A stretch of DNA of 64,000 nt, taken from positions 143,319 to 207,318 of the forward strand of contig NZ_JACSWB010000157.1 in the NCBI RefSeq assembly GCF_016888135.1, read 5' to 3'. Position 1 is the first letter of the stretch; each line of letters opens with the position of its first letter. This document shows positions 1-8,283 of this stretch, piece after piece. Source of the stretch: Leptolyngbya sp. CCY15150 (GTDB lineage: Bacteria > Cyanobacteriota > Cyanobacteriia > RECH01). A program made the position numbers and the translations under genes. Under the pieces are notes generated by a model. That model saw nothing but the letters and a program-made list of their open reading frames with translations. It was not told where the DNA came from and searched no databases.

Positions 1-26
1 TTCAGATCTAAGTCGTCGTCATTCAT
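1..26 (-). CDS. Possible start of a CDS running off the left edge
   Basis: On the minus strand an ATG at 26 opens a frame reading MNDDDLDL before the window ends. The acidic start would fit the small DUF3727 proteins that I recall as neighbours of ruvX in cyanobacteria, but eight codons cannot prove that. A GGGGAA stretch lies about 8-13 bases upstream. It would be co-directional with the ruvX/GNAT pair. This is an inference from position and a very short peptide. Confidence 0.25.
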
Positions 27-364
27 CCCAAAAGTTCCCCGATTCGATGTAATCCTGGCAGCCCGTCGATGGAAAGTCCAGTGTGCTTTCGCTTGACCAG
101 CCATCCGTGTTGAACAACACAGATACATGGCACACAGTATCGTAGCACGATGCCATGCATCTAGACCTGTGCGGATAAATTTATCGTAGACCCAAGATCC
201 ACAAGGGTACATCCCACGTTTTTAGCCCTTACCCTACACCACCTCTCCCACGTCGGGCGGTACGTTGAGCCCGGCTTCCCAAAAAAGGGAGAAGGGGGTA
301 GGGGATAAGGGGCAACGTGCGAAACTGGGATGCTCCCAGCAACAACCTAGGAGATGCAGACAGG
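27..364. other. Intergenic region with an imperfect inverted repeat
   Basis: No gene is visible. Between about 227 and 312 a pyrimidine-rich arm (CCCTTACCCTACACC then CCTCTCCC) is answered by a purine-rich arm (GGGAGAAGGGGGTAGGGGAT then AAGGGG), making a long imperfect hairpin of the kind dispersed in cyanobacterial intergenic DNA. It lies downstream of ruvX and may end its transcript, but there is no T-run. Confidence 0.45.
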
Positions 365-823
365 CTATGGGGTTACGCGATCGCTCTCCATGAGGTCGGG
401 TCGCTGGGCCCCTTCATCTAGCCAGCGTTGCAGAATCAGGGCGGCGGCCTTGCGATCAATCAGCCCTTTATCGTGGGACACGCGTCGTTCTGCCTCGATC
501 AATTCTTCTGCCTGCACCGAGGTCAGCCGTTCATCGACATAGACGACTGGGAGGTTCAACAGAGGCGTGATGCGATGGACAAATTTTTGTACCTGCCTAG
601 CCTGCTGCCCCAGATGCCCATCCATGCAGTAGGGCAAGCCAATGACTAAGACCTGCACCTGGCGCTCACGGGCGATCGCCTGCAGTTGCTCGACCACCTG
701 CTGAAACGATTGTCGCTCGATGGTGAACAGGCCAGTGGCAATTAAACCTGTACCGTCACAACCCGCGACACCAATGCGCCGCCGGCCGACATCCAGACCT
801 AGTGCTGAAATGCGCTGCTTCAC
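365..823 (-). CDS. ruvX: Putative pre-16S rRNA nuclease / Holliday junction resolvase-like YqgF (RuvX)
   Basis: The product is a 152-residue RNase H-fold protein of the YqgF/RuvX family, a cytoplasmic nuclease implicated in 5' maturation of 16S rRNA and earlier proposed as a Holliday junction resolvase. The N-terminal GLDVGRRRIGVA motif (residues 9-20, with Asp11 as the expected metal-binding acid), the central VLVIGLPYCMDG segment and the YVDERLTS motif with its conserved Glu are all visible, and the length is typical. Its ATG at 823 directly abuts the stop codon of the upstream GNAT gene (826-824) with no gap, so the two are probably co-transcribed and translationally coupled. I am confident of the family; the exact RNA or DNA substrate in this organism is inferred. 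Confidence 0.93.
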   Translation of the reverse strand: MKQRISALGLDVGRRRIGVAGCDGTGLIATGLFTIERQSFQQVVEQLQAIARERQVQVLVIGLPYCMDGHLGQQARQVQKFVHRITPLLNLPVVYVDERLTSVQAEELIEAERRVSHDKGLIDRKAAALILQRWLDEGAQRPDLMESDRVTP

Positions 824-2134
824 CTATCCCTGGGATCCTTCCATGGAATCGTGGTTCAAGAAAGGCAGGCGGCGATCGCTACTTTTCCCATCGGTGCTCG
901 ACGCTTCGGGGGAAGCGGGGGCCGAATCACCATGATCATCCCGCACCGTTCCGGAGACGGGGGGGATGGGATGGGCGGCAGGCATTGGGTTGGCTGCCGT
1001 TCGACCAAACATAGAAAATCGGCTGGGCACCGGTTTGCGGGCCGGCTGCAGACCCTGCAGTACCTCGGGCAGCGGCAAGTATTCGAAGGACACCGGCCGC
1101 GTTTCCCGCAGTTTATGCCACACCGACCGCGACATTAGCAAGGTGTGCTGGGTGCGCTCTGCCCCAATCTGGGCTAGATATTCTTCCCGCTCAGACTGAT
1201 AGTCAGCCGAGGCTAGGCAAAGCTGCTGGGGTGGACAGTCTTGGGTCATGCGGGCCATTTGGGCGAGCAGTTCTGGGTAGAGCCAGGTGTAGGCTGGATG
1301 CACGGTCAACTCGGCGACGTGGGGACAGCGCCCATCACGACAAAGCTGTAGGTTGAAATAGCCGATCGCTGCCTTGCGCTGGGGCTCAAATACGTAGCCA
1401 CTCACGCTGTCTACCCGCCGCACCCAATGCTGGACACCGTTGACTAAGGTTTGGAACACACCGGACTTAAAGTCTGGCGGTTGGCGATCAAAGACTTGGC
1501 GGACAAGCGGCGGCATGGCCACCGTGTCGAGCTGATGCAGCAAAAAGGCATCCGCGTTGCTCACCGGCAGCAGATTGGGGAGATCGGGCTCCCGCTGGGC
1601 CAAGGTTGTCAATAGATCAGGAGCGATCGCCCAGTAGGCCATCTGCGCCAAGGGCTGGAACCCCGTCTGTCGATAGACGCCCAAAGCCGCACTATCATTC
1701 ACGTCTACCTCAATCATCCAGGTACGCGCTTCCCAGATATTTTGCAGGCAATAGCGCAGGAGTTGGGATGCCACATCCGTAGCCAAGAGCTTCACCTGCC
1801 CATCTACCAAGGTAGACTCCGCCGCAATTTGCTCCACCCGCCAGGTGCTGCGCGTCCGGTTGACGGGCGAGACCCGAATCATGCCGTGGGGCTGCCCAGC
1901 ATGTTCTGCCACAAAGGCGCAGAGCATGTGTTGGAGAGGATTGGGCACCCAACTTAGACATTTCAGCACCCCGTACCAAGGCCGCATTTGCTCCATGGTG
2001 GGATGGGGCCCAGTGGGATGGTAGGAATGCTCGGCCGCCAATTCCTTCGAAGCAAGATGCTCAAGGGCGTCGAAATCTCGACCTTGCAAGGGGCGGATAG
2101 AGATACTCTGCGGGTGAGGAGATGCTGAAGTCAT
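824..2134 (-). CDS. GNAT-type N-acetyltransferase, long form
   Basis: This 436-residue protein looks like a GNAT acetyltransferase. The N-terminal part (about residues 10-175) starts IRPLQGRDFDALEHLA and ends in the typical acceptor-region pattern VDVNDSAALGVYRQTGFQP, as in acetyl-CoA-dependent N-acetyltransferases. A second region (about 180-330) has a similar strand/helix rhythm and may be a second, degenerate GNAT lobe. The last hundred residues are Pro/Ser-rich and probably disordered. The substrate is unknown. It lies immediately upstream of ruvX with zero spacing, an arrangement I recall from other cyanobacteria. The start at 2134 is the ATG before TSASPHPQS; no strong ribosome binding site decides it. 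Confidence 0.75.
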   Translation of the reverse strand: MTSASPHPQSISIRPLQGRDFDALEHLASKELAAEHSYHPTGPHPTMEQMRPWYGVLKCLSWVPNPLQHMLCAFVAEHAGQPHGMIRVSPVNRTRSTWRVEQIAAESTLVDGQVKLLATDVASQLLRYCLQNIWEARTWMIEVDVNDSAALGVYRQTGFQPLAQMAYWAIAPDLLTTLAQREPDLPNLLPVSNADAFLLHQLDTVAMPPLVRQVFDRQPPDFKSGVFQTLVNGVQHWVRRVDSVSGYVFEPQRKAAIGYFNLQLCRDGRCPHVAELTVHPAYTWLYPELLAQMARMTQDCPPQQLCLASADYQSEREEYLAQIGAERTQHTLLMSRSVWHKLRETRPVSFEYLPLPEVLQGLQPARKPVPSRFSMFGRTAANPMPAAHPIPPVSGTVRDDHGDSAPASPEASSTDGKSSDRRLPFLNHDSMEGSQG

Positions 2135-2407
2135 GAAAACTTGACATCCAGAGGGTGTGCTATATCCCTAGTCTACAGTGTCCAACTTCAGACGACGGGA
2201 AAAAGACGAGATTTGCAGCAATTCTCCCCGGCAAAATCATCAACTCCAATACCAGATGTCATTTTCTAGATCAAGGCAGCAAGACATCAAGCTGACTCAT
2301 GGTTGCATCTGCTTCAGCAGCCTGGAGCTGAGAGCCGCAGGTCTAGGATTTCACTGGCATTGCTCCGTTGATGCTAGGCTTGGCGGTGGCACATTGTCGA
2401 TATTCCT

Positions 2408-4036
2408 GTGGCTGATTCGAAGAAACCAACACGTTCATTTGCCAGGATTGCTGGCATTGTGGCGGCTGCCACGCTGATTAGTAAGATCTTTGGCCTGTTT
2501 CGTCAACAGGCGATCGCTGCTGCATTTGGGGTGGGGGCAGCCGTTGATGCCTACAACTTTGCCTACGTTATCCCTGGCTTTTTGCTCGTGCTGCTGGGGG
2601 GCATCAATGGCCCATTTCATAGCGCCATCGTCAGTGTTTTGGCCAAACGCCGGTCTGAAGACGAAGACATTGCTCCCCTGGTGGAAACCATCACGACATT
2701 GATCGGTGGTGTGTTGCTGCTGGTCACGATCGGGCTGATTATTTGGGCTGCTCCGTTGATTGACCTGGTGGCTCCGGGGCTGAATCAGTCGCCTGAAGGG
2801 TTAGAGATTCGAGCGATCGCCATCCAGCAACTGCGGATTATGGCTCCCATGGCCCTGCTTGCGGGTCTGATTGGCATTGGCTTTGGCACCCTCAACGCCG
2901 CCGATCAATATTGGCTGCCTTCCATCAGCCCCATCTTTTCCAGCGTGGCCCTCCTGGGTGGGTTAGGATTACTGGTGCTCCACCTGGGTAGCGCCGTCAC
3001 CGATCCTGAGAATGCCGTACTCGGGGGCATGGTTTTAGCCTGGGGAACCTTGGCGGGGGCTGTGCTGCAGTGGCTAGTGCAGGTGCCGGCCCAATGGCGA
3101 TCGGGCCTAGGGCGGCTGCGGCTACGCTTCAATATTCGTCGTCCTGGCGTCCAAGACATCGTCCGCATCCTCATGCCGGCCACCTTTTCCTCTGGCATGA
3201 TGCAGATCAATGTCTACACTGATCTTTTCTTTGCCTCCTATCTACCCCAAGCCGCTGCCGCTTTGGGCTATGCCAACTTGCTGGTGCAAACGCCCCTCGG
3301 CATCATTTCCAACGTAATTTTGGTGCCCTTTTTACCCATCCTGTCCCGGCTATCCGGCATCGAAAGCCGCACGGAATTTAAGCAGCGCATTGGCCAAGGC
3401 ATGATGCTCACCGCCGTCACCATGCTGCCCCTGAGCGCTCTGATGATGACCCTAGCCTTTCCCATTGTGCGGGTGGTCTATGAACGCTACGCCTTTGACC
3501 AAAGCGCCTCCCGGTTGGTGACGTCCGTCCTGATCGCCTACGGTCTCGGCATGTTTGTTTACCTAGGGCGAGATGTCTTAGTGCGGGTGTTCTATGCCCT
3601 TGGTGATGGCGACACGCCCTTTCGGGTGAGTATTTTCAACATTTTTCTGAATGCCCTGCTCGACTACTGGCTGATCCAAGCCTTTGGTGCCCCAGGACTC
3701 GTGCTAGCCACCGTGGGGGTCAACCTCGTCTCTATGGTGATGTTTTTGTGGCTGCTGGATCGCCGCTTGGATGGTCTACCTTGGCGAACCTGGAGTCTGC
3801 CCTTTTTAGGACTGGTGGGAGCCAGTACCGTTGCAGCGGGGCTCTGTTGGGGAAGCCGGTGGGGATTAGAAGAGCTGCTGGGTACGGAAGGATTTTTCAT
3901 TCAAGTCCTACAGCTTTGTATTGCTGGATCGATTGGTTTGGCGGGATTTGGGGCGATCGCCAGTCGATTGGGCATCCCGGAATTTGACATGGTGGTTGGC
4001 CGGATTAGCCAACGCCTACGTCGTTCTGGGGATTAA
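2408..4036 (+). CDS. murJ: Lipid II flippase MurJ (MviN family)
   Basis: A 542-residue polytopic membrane protein of the MurJ/MviN branch of the MOP exporter superfamily. Members move lipid II across the cytoplasmic membrane for peptidoglycan assembly. The family signature is plain near the N-terminus: ISKIFGLFRQQAIAAAFG, then AYNFAYVIPGFLLVLLGG, followed by a long run of hydrophobic segments consistent with about 13-14 membrane helices. Conserved Arg residues in the first helices, needed for the anionic substrate in characterised MurJ, appear to be present. Translation starts at a GTG (2408), which gives the usual length and N-terminus (MADSKKPTRSFARIAG); no clear Shine-Dalgarno is seen. It is monocistronic by spacing. 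Confidence 0.93.
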   Translation: MADSKKPTRSFARIAGIVAAATLISKIFGLFRQQAIAAAFGVGAAVDAYNFAYVIPGFLLVLLGGINGPFHSAIVSVLAKRRSEDEDIAPLVETITTLIGGVLLLVTIGLIIWAAPLIDLVAPGLNQSPEGLEIRAIAIQQLRIMAPMALLAGLIGIGFGTLNAADQYWLPSISPIFSSVALLGGLGLLVLHLGSAVTDPENAVLGGMVLAWGTLAGAVLQWLVQVPAQWRSGLGRLRLRFNIRRPGVQDIVRILMPATFSSGMMQINVYTDLFFASYLPQAAAALGYANLLVQTPLGIISNVILVPFLPILSRLSGIESRTEFKQRIGQGMMLTAVTMLPLSALMMTLAFPIVRVVYERYAFDQSASRLVTSVLIAYGLGMFVYLGRDVLVRVFYALGDGDTPFRVSIFNIFLNALLDYWLIQAFGAPGLVLATVGVNLVSMVMFLWLLDRRLDGLPWRTWSLPFLGLVGASTVAAGLCWGSRWGLEELLGTEGFFIQVLQLCIAGSIGLAGFGAIASRLGIPEFDMVVGRISQRLRRSGD

Positions 4037-4361
4037 TCGAGGGAGATCCAAACTATCCTAAGTTCTTGCCCTGTGTTAGCAATGGGAAGCCGTTTGGGCA
4101 CATTAAGCTCGCATTGCAAGCTCGTATAGATAAATCATCAGCAGCATCTACAGAACTGACGCAAGACTGCACGATCATTCCACACAATATCTTCAAATGA
4201 ATATCGTCCAACTGCGTCAGTTCTGATCTAGACTTCGTTCCTAAGCCGTGGAGATGGCTTAGCCATGATTGAGCGGCCGTTATCTATGACAGATGAGGGC
4301 GATCGCCAGTCAGGTCTTCAATGTACTTAACCATACTGAATTCTCAGGAAGGTCGTGAGTT
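4037..4361. other. Intergenic region with a perfect 13-bp inverted repeat
   Basis: No gene is seen. CAGAACTGACGCA at 4151-4163 is answered exactly by its reverse complement at 4213-4225, 49 bases apart, giving a 75-bp unit. It may be a small non-autonomous repeat or the remains of a mobile element; spacing is long for a terminator. The end of the region carries the Shine-Dalgarno AGGAAGG (4346-4352) of the RTX gene. Confidence 0.6.
4151..4225. repeat. 13-bp perfect inverted repeat, 75-bp unit
   Basis: The two arms CAGAACTGACGCA and TGCGTCAGTTCTG match without error over 13 bases. The 49-base interior has no coding capacity. This could be a MITE-like element, or a loose hairpin downstream of murJ. 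Confidence 0.6.
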
Positions 4362-5846
4362 GTGGCAGAGTTTATCGGCACAGAGAATGGTGAGATTCTG
4401 ACAGGCACTCCCCTAGATGACGTTATCTTCGGGTTGGGCGGGGGTGACGCTATCTTCGGTGAGGATGGCAACGATACGCTGTATGGAGGTGCCGGTGACG
4501 ATCGCCTCTTAGGTGGCGAGGGCAACGACACCCTAGATGGTGGCGAAGGCAACGATACCCTGGAAGGCGGCAACGGCAACGACGTTTTACTAGGCGGCAG
4601 CGGCAACGATCAACTCTCTGGCAATGATGGAGATGACCTGCTGTTGGGAACCCTCGGCAACGATCAGCTCCTCGGAGGTCGCGGCAACGATAGCCTTTTT
4701 GGTGGCGAGGGCAATGACTACCTAGATGGCGGCCCCGGTGTCGATCGCATGGTCGGTGGCCCTGGTAATGATGTTTATGTGCTGGACAACGTCGATGACA
4801 CGGTCGAAGAAGAGCCTGATGAAGGCATCGACTTGGTTCTAGCTAGCATTTCGATTGACCTCCAGAGCCTCTCTCCCAATGTCGAGAATGTAACCTTATT
4901 GGACGAGGGTGGACAGATTCGGGGCTTTGGCAACGATCTAGACAACGTCATTAACGGCAACAGCGATCGCAACCTGCTACGCGGGGGTGGCGGCAACGAT
5001 ACTCTGCGCAGTCGGGGCGGCAATGATGTGTTGGATGGCGGCACTGGGCGAAACCGCCTGATTGGTGGTTCTGGCAATGATATTTATATTGTGCGCAGTC
5101 GCGGTGATGTTGTTGTTGAACAAGCTGGACAGGGTACTGACCTTGTCAAAGCCTTGGTCAGTTGGAGGCTCGGCAATCACCAAGAAAATTTGACGCTCTT
5201 GGGAGGACGCGCTGCTCTCAACGGCAGTGGTAATACCTTAGACAATCAGATGATCGGCAACCTAGGCGACAACCTTCTCCTTGGGGGAGGGGGCAACGAC
5301 ATCCTGCGCGGCGGCGGCGGCAGCGATCGCCTCCTTGGCAACATTGGCGATGATCTATTGCAGGGTGGAGCTGGGGACGATGTTTTAATCGGCGGCGGCG
5401 GCAACGATCGCCTAGAGGGCGGTAATGGCAACGATCGCCTGGAGGGCAGCATCGGTAATAATGTTTTGATCGGCGGGGACGGGGACGATATTCTCATCGG
5501 CGGGGCAGGCCGAAATACGCTTACCGGTGGCGCAGATCGCGATCGCTTCTACCTCACCAATATCAATCACAGAGCCGACACCATCACCGACTTCGACGAC
5601 GATGTCGATCAGATCTATATCTCGCGATCGGGCTTCCGACTGCAAAACTCATCCCGTGGTGTCCTCGACCCCGAGCAGTTTCGTCTAGGCAGCGTTGCCA
5701 GAAACGAGAGCGATCGCTTCCTCTATAACCGCAGCACGGGGCAACTCTTTTTTGATGCCGACGGCAGTGGTCGGGGCGATCGCGTTTTGGTGGCCCGGTT
5801 GTCGAACAATGCTCAGCTCAGTCATAGCGATATTGTTCTCTTTTAG
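4362..5846 (+). CDS. RTX / hemolysin-type calcium-binding repeat protein
   Basis: A 494-residue protein built of glycine- and aspartate-rich nonapeptides of the type GGxGxDxLx, which form Ca2+-binding parallel beta rolls. Repeats fill about residues 24-135, 200-240 and 290-395, separated by less repetitive beta-rich segments (for example YVLDNVDDTVEE and YIVRSRGDVVVEQ). There is no N-terminal signal peptide. The last hundred residues (ADTITDFDDDVDQI then LFFDADGSG and a hydrophobic end DIVLF) match the C-terminal region commonly found in RTX proteins exported by type I secretion. The GTG start at 4362 has a good Shine-Dalgarno (AGGAAGG, 9 bases upstream). No type I secretion ABC transporter or membrane-fusion gene lies in the window, so it is an orphan here. 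It may be a surface or extracellular protein; function is unknown. Confidence 0.9.
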   Translation: MAEFIGTENGEILTGTPLDDVIFGLGGGDAIFGEDGNDTLYGGAGDDRLLGGEGNDTLDGGEGNDTLEGGNGNDVLLGGSGNDQLSGNDGDDLLLGTLGNDQLLGGRGNDSLFGGEGNDYLDGGPGVDRMVGGPGNDVYVLDNVDDTVEEEPDEGIDLVLASISIDLQSLSPNVENVTLLDEGGQIRGFGNDLDNVINGNSDRNLLRGGGGNDTLRSRGGNDVLDGGTGRNRLIGGSGNDIYIVRSRGDVVVEQAGQGTDLVKALVSWRLGNHQENLTLLGGRAALNGSGNTLDNQMIGNLGDNLLLGGGGNDILRGGGGSDRLLGNIGDDLLQGGAGDDVLIGGGGNDRLEGGNGNDRLEGSIGNNVLIGGDGDDILIGGAGRNTLTGGADRDRFYLTNINHRADTITDFDDDVDQIYISRSGFRLQNSSRGVLDPEQFRLGSVARNESDRFLYNRSTGQLFFDADGSGRGDRVLVARLSNNAQLSHSDIVLF

Positions 5847-5857
5847 AGTCTCCTTAT

Positions 5858-5889
5858 CCCCAACATCCCCCTTGCAAGGGATGTTGGGG
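5858..5889 (+). terminator. Strong hairpin downstream of the RTX gene
   Basis: CCCCAACATCCC (5858-5869) pairs perfectly with GGGATGTTGGGG (5878-5889) around an 8-base loop, 12 bases after the RTX stop codon. There is no T-run on either side, so it is either a factor-assisted terminator, an RNA-stabilising hairpin or a dispersed palindrome. Confidence 0.5.
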
Positions 5890-6051
5890 AAGCCGTGAGG
5901 TCACAGGATCTGATCAATTACTGGATTTTATAGATCACCAATCTAAATAGATCACTAGATCACTGTGCTCCGCCATGGATGAACATACCAGAGGATGCCT
6001 CTTCTCCCTTTGCTCAAGAGAATCGTGGCGGAATCGCTGGGTATGGGATAC

Positions 6052-6906
6052 CTAGGCGCTGGGGTGGCGCACCAACATGACTGGACAGTTGGCATAGACA
6101 CGCACGTAGTCGGACAAGGACTGACCCAAGAGGCGATCGAGATCCGGAAGTCCCTTGGCGATCGATGGGCGGCGATCGGGGGAGCCCAGCATCAGCAAGT
6201 CAGCATTCAACGATTCTGCCAATTGGCAAATCCGTAGACCTGGCTTACCTTCTGGTGCTTCACAGCGATATTTGATGCCATACTGCTTAGCCTTAGCGAT
6301 CGCTGGTGCTAGCACCGGATCCTGTTCGCCCCGAGTTGAGAGCTGCTCATCTAGCTTAGAGGTCAAGTCGGGGTTGGCATGTACCAAAATCAACTGCCCG
6401 CCGGTCACATCCCGCAGGAGAGCGATCGCCACATCCAAACATTCCTGAGCAGCCGCGGATTTATCCACAGCCACCAAGATGGTTTTGATGCGCTTCACAT
6501 AGATATCGTCTTTGACCAACAGCATGGGACGACCCGCAAGCTGGAAGACGTATTGGCTCACAGAGTTTTCCAGAATAGACTGAAGGCGCTTCAGTCCCCG
6601 AGAGCCCATGATGATTAAATCAGCATCGATCTCATCGGCAACCCGACAGACGATATCCTTAGGATCGCCCTCGCGCAGCATAGCCGTCGTTTTGTCAGGA
6701 TCCAGTTGCAGCGACTGGATGGAGCGTGCCAATACTTTGCCGCCCTCTTCCCATTTCGCCGTCATGCCCTCGGCCGTGACCTGGGATGAGACAACGTGGA
6801 GAACCGTCACAGAGGCTTTTTGAATGATGGGCAGATCCATCAAGGATTTGAGCATGGCCTCTGCTTGGCCGGTACCGGAATCTGCAAGTAGGATTTTTTC
6901 TATCAT
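6052..6906 (-). CDS. Universal stress protein with two tandem UspA domains
   Basis: A 284-residue cytoplasmic protein with two UspA domains (about residues 1-140 and 141-284). The first starts IEKILLADSG and has the C-terminal pattern LIIMGSRGLKRLQSILENSVS, close to the ATP-binding GxxGx9GS signature though with Asn in place of the last Gly. The second starts IKTILVAVDKS and has a weaker version (LLMLGSPDRR). Both end in the usual PVMLV or PMLLV strand. Tandem Usps bind adenine nucleotides or act in stress responses; the precise role is unknown. The start is well decided by AAAGGAGG four bases before the ATG. The gene stands alone, divergent from the thioesterase gene. Confidence 0.92.
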   Translation of the reverse strand: MIEKILLADSGTGQAEAMLKSLMDLPIIQKASVTVLHVVSSQVTAEGMTAKWEEGGKVLARSIQSLQLDPDKTTAMLREGDPKDIVCRVADEIDADLIIMGSRGLKRLQSILENSVSQYVFQLAGRPMLLVKDDIYVKRIKTILVAVDKSAAAQECLDVAIALLRDVTGGQLILVHANPDLTSKLDEQLSTRGEQDPVLAPAIAKAKQYGIKYRCEAPEGKPGLRICQLAESLNADLLMLGSPDRRPSIAKGLPDLDRLLGQSLSDYVRVYANCPVMLVRHPSA

Positions 6907-7345
6907 GGTTCCTCCTTTGGTTAAGATATCAAGACTGATTCAAGGTCAATGAATCATAGGATTTACAAAACAGTTCTGTTAAGCCAGCTAGCACAGTTGA
7001 ACAGCAGGGGGATGACGTTGGCAAGCTTGCACAAAGCCAACTAAGATCATACCGTCTCGATTGTTCTCCCCTCGGGAATGACATCTTTTTTAGCCAACCA
7101 GCCGTTGGGAAACGTCATACCCTAGGACAGAGTCCACATTCTGGGCTGAAGATATCTAGTCCACGGATACCAGCAGATTCATCGTCATCACCCGTCATCG
7201 GCACAGCGCAAAAACCTGCAATAACCTTGCAATAACCTTGCAATACCATTGACACCTCGGCATGGGTTGCATAAGAATTGTGGTCGTTCATGGTCAGACT
7301 TGCATGGTTTGACTGGTGTTTTAATAGGTTGATCCATAAACGTTC
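6907..7345. other. Divergent promoter region between usp and the thioesterase gene
   Basis: No gene is supported here. The region must carry the promoters of both flanking genes. It contains three tandem copies of an 11-base unit (7215-7247), listed separately. Nothing else stands out. Confidence 0.5.
7215..7247. repeat. Three tandem 11-bp repeats in a divergent promoter region
   Basis: CCTGCAATAAC, CTTGCAATAAC and CTTGCAATACC follow each other without spacing about 100 bases upstream of the thioesterase start. The 11-base period is close to one DNA helical turn, so the copies would lie on the same face, as with tandem operator sites. Confidence 0.6.
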
Positions 7346-7816
7346 ATGTCGTCTGAAATCAAGCCCTACGGTACCCTTCAAGCCAATACTCACATCACGA
7401 GCGATCGCTGGTTTGAATATGGCGTCCATGCCTACCCCAACCATACGGACTATTCAGGGGCTGTCTGGCATGGCACCTATCTTGCCTGGATGGAAGAGGC
7501 ACGGGTAGACTATTTGCGCCAGTTGGGGGTGAGCTTTGCCGATTTAGTGGAGCTCGGCTGTGACTTACCCGTGGTCGATCTCAGCATTCGCTACCACCGT
7601 TCCCTACGCATGGGTGAATCCGCCCTCGTGTGCGCCCAGATGCGGGATATGGCAGGGGTGCGTATGACCTGGGACTATAAAATTCAGTCTCTCGATCGGC
7701 AGGAAACCTATGTTTCAGCCCAGGTTGTTCTGGTGCCAGTCGATCGCGACAAGGGCAAAATTATGCGCCGGCTGCCTGCCAATATTCAAGAAGCGCTGAT
7801 GAAACTTGTCCAGTAA
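7346..7816 (+). CDS. Hotdog-fold acyl-CoA thioesterase, probable 1,4-dihydroxy-2-naphthoyl-CoA hydrolase
   Basis: A 156-residue single-hotdog-domain thioesterase of the 4HBT/YbgC type. The active-site region VHAYPNHTDYSGAVWHGTYLAWMEEARVDYL (residues about 28-58, quoted here only as a family landmark: HTDYSGAVWHGTYLAWMEEA) has the Asp-x3-x-Val-x-His-Gly helix start typical of the family. The closest group I recall is the cyanobacterial DHNA-CoA hydrolase of phylloquinone synthesis (Slr0204 type), which releases DHNA for prenylation on the way to photosystem I quinone. The rest (VVDLSIRYHRSLRMGE, ALVCAQMRDMAGVRMTWDYKI) is a standard hotdog sheet. It is followed after 54 bases by a DUF3288 gene on the same strand. 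Family is secure; DHNA-CoA specificity is inferred. Confidence 0.85.
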   Translation: MSSEIKPYGTLQANTHITSDRWFEYGVHAYPNHTDYSGAVWHGTYLAWMEEARVDYLRQLGVSFADLVELGCDLPVVDLSIRYHRSLRMGESALVCAQMRDMAGVRMTWDYKIQSLDRQETYVSAQVVLVPVDRDKGKIMRRLPANIQEALMKLVQ

Positions 7817-7870
7817 GCTGTGGCAAGTGCAGGTCAATAGTGGGGAAATGAGAAGTGGGGACATGCGACC

Positions 7871-8167
7871 ATGGCCAATGATCAGGATCGATCTAACGAG
7901 CAGCAGCATCCTCTATGGAAACGCGATCGCGAAACGGTGATGACGCTCATTCAAGGTGAGCCCACCGACCTCAACTTAGTGGAGTTGGCCCGGCTGCGGA
8001 TTCGCTACCAGGGCTTTCCAGGGGCGCGGGATATTCAGGCAGATCTGGAAAAGGTGATGAACCGATGGAAGCTCACGGAGGAGGCTTTATTTGAGAGAAC
8101 GCGCCAAATCCATACCCTAGGAACCATCTATCGAGGCCGTAGTAATCGACAAGACGATTGGAGTTAG
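7871..8167 (+). CDS. Small conserved cyanobacterial protein, DUF3288-like
   Basis: A 98-residue soluble, charged, helical protein with no signal peptide or membrane segment. The core HPLWKRDRETVMTLIQGEPTD followed by LNLVELARLRIRYQGFPGARDIQ and a C-terminal helix around LTEEALFERTRQIH agrees with what I recall of the cyanobacterial DUF3288 family. Function is unknown. It is co-directional with the thioesterase gene (54-base gap) and may share its transcript. It ends 116 bases before the convergent caspase-like gene. Confidence 0.75.
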   Translation: MANDQDRSNEQQHPLWKRDRETVMTLIQGEPTDLNLVELARLRIRYQGFPGARDIQADLEKVMNRWKLTEEALFERTRQIHTLGTIYRGRSNRQDDWS

Positions 8168-8220
8168 TAATCTGCGGCGGAAATCAACCCTGTCGTGGGA
8201 TACCAGCATTCTCTGAATAT

Positions 8221-8248
8221 CGTGCCCTTCGACTTCGCTCAGGGCACG
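8221..8248. repeat. Short palindrome between convergent genes
   Basis: CGTGCCCT (8221-8228) and AGGGCACG (8241-8248) form an 8-bp stem with a 12-base loop containing TCGACTTCGCTC. The loop sequence resembles a dispersed motif common in cyanobacterial intergenic DNA; a related degenerate copy lies near 52183. Lying between convergent genes it could also help end both transcripts. Confidence 0.5.
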
Positions 8249-8283
8249 ATGGCTCAGGGCGCGACGGCTGGGTTGTTGATCAC

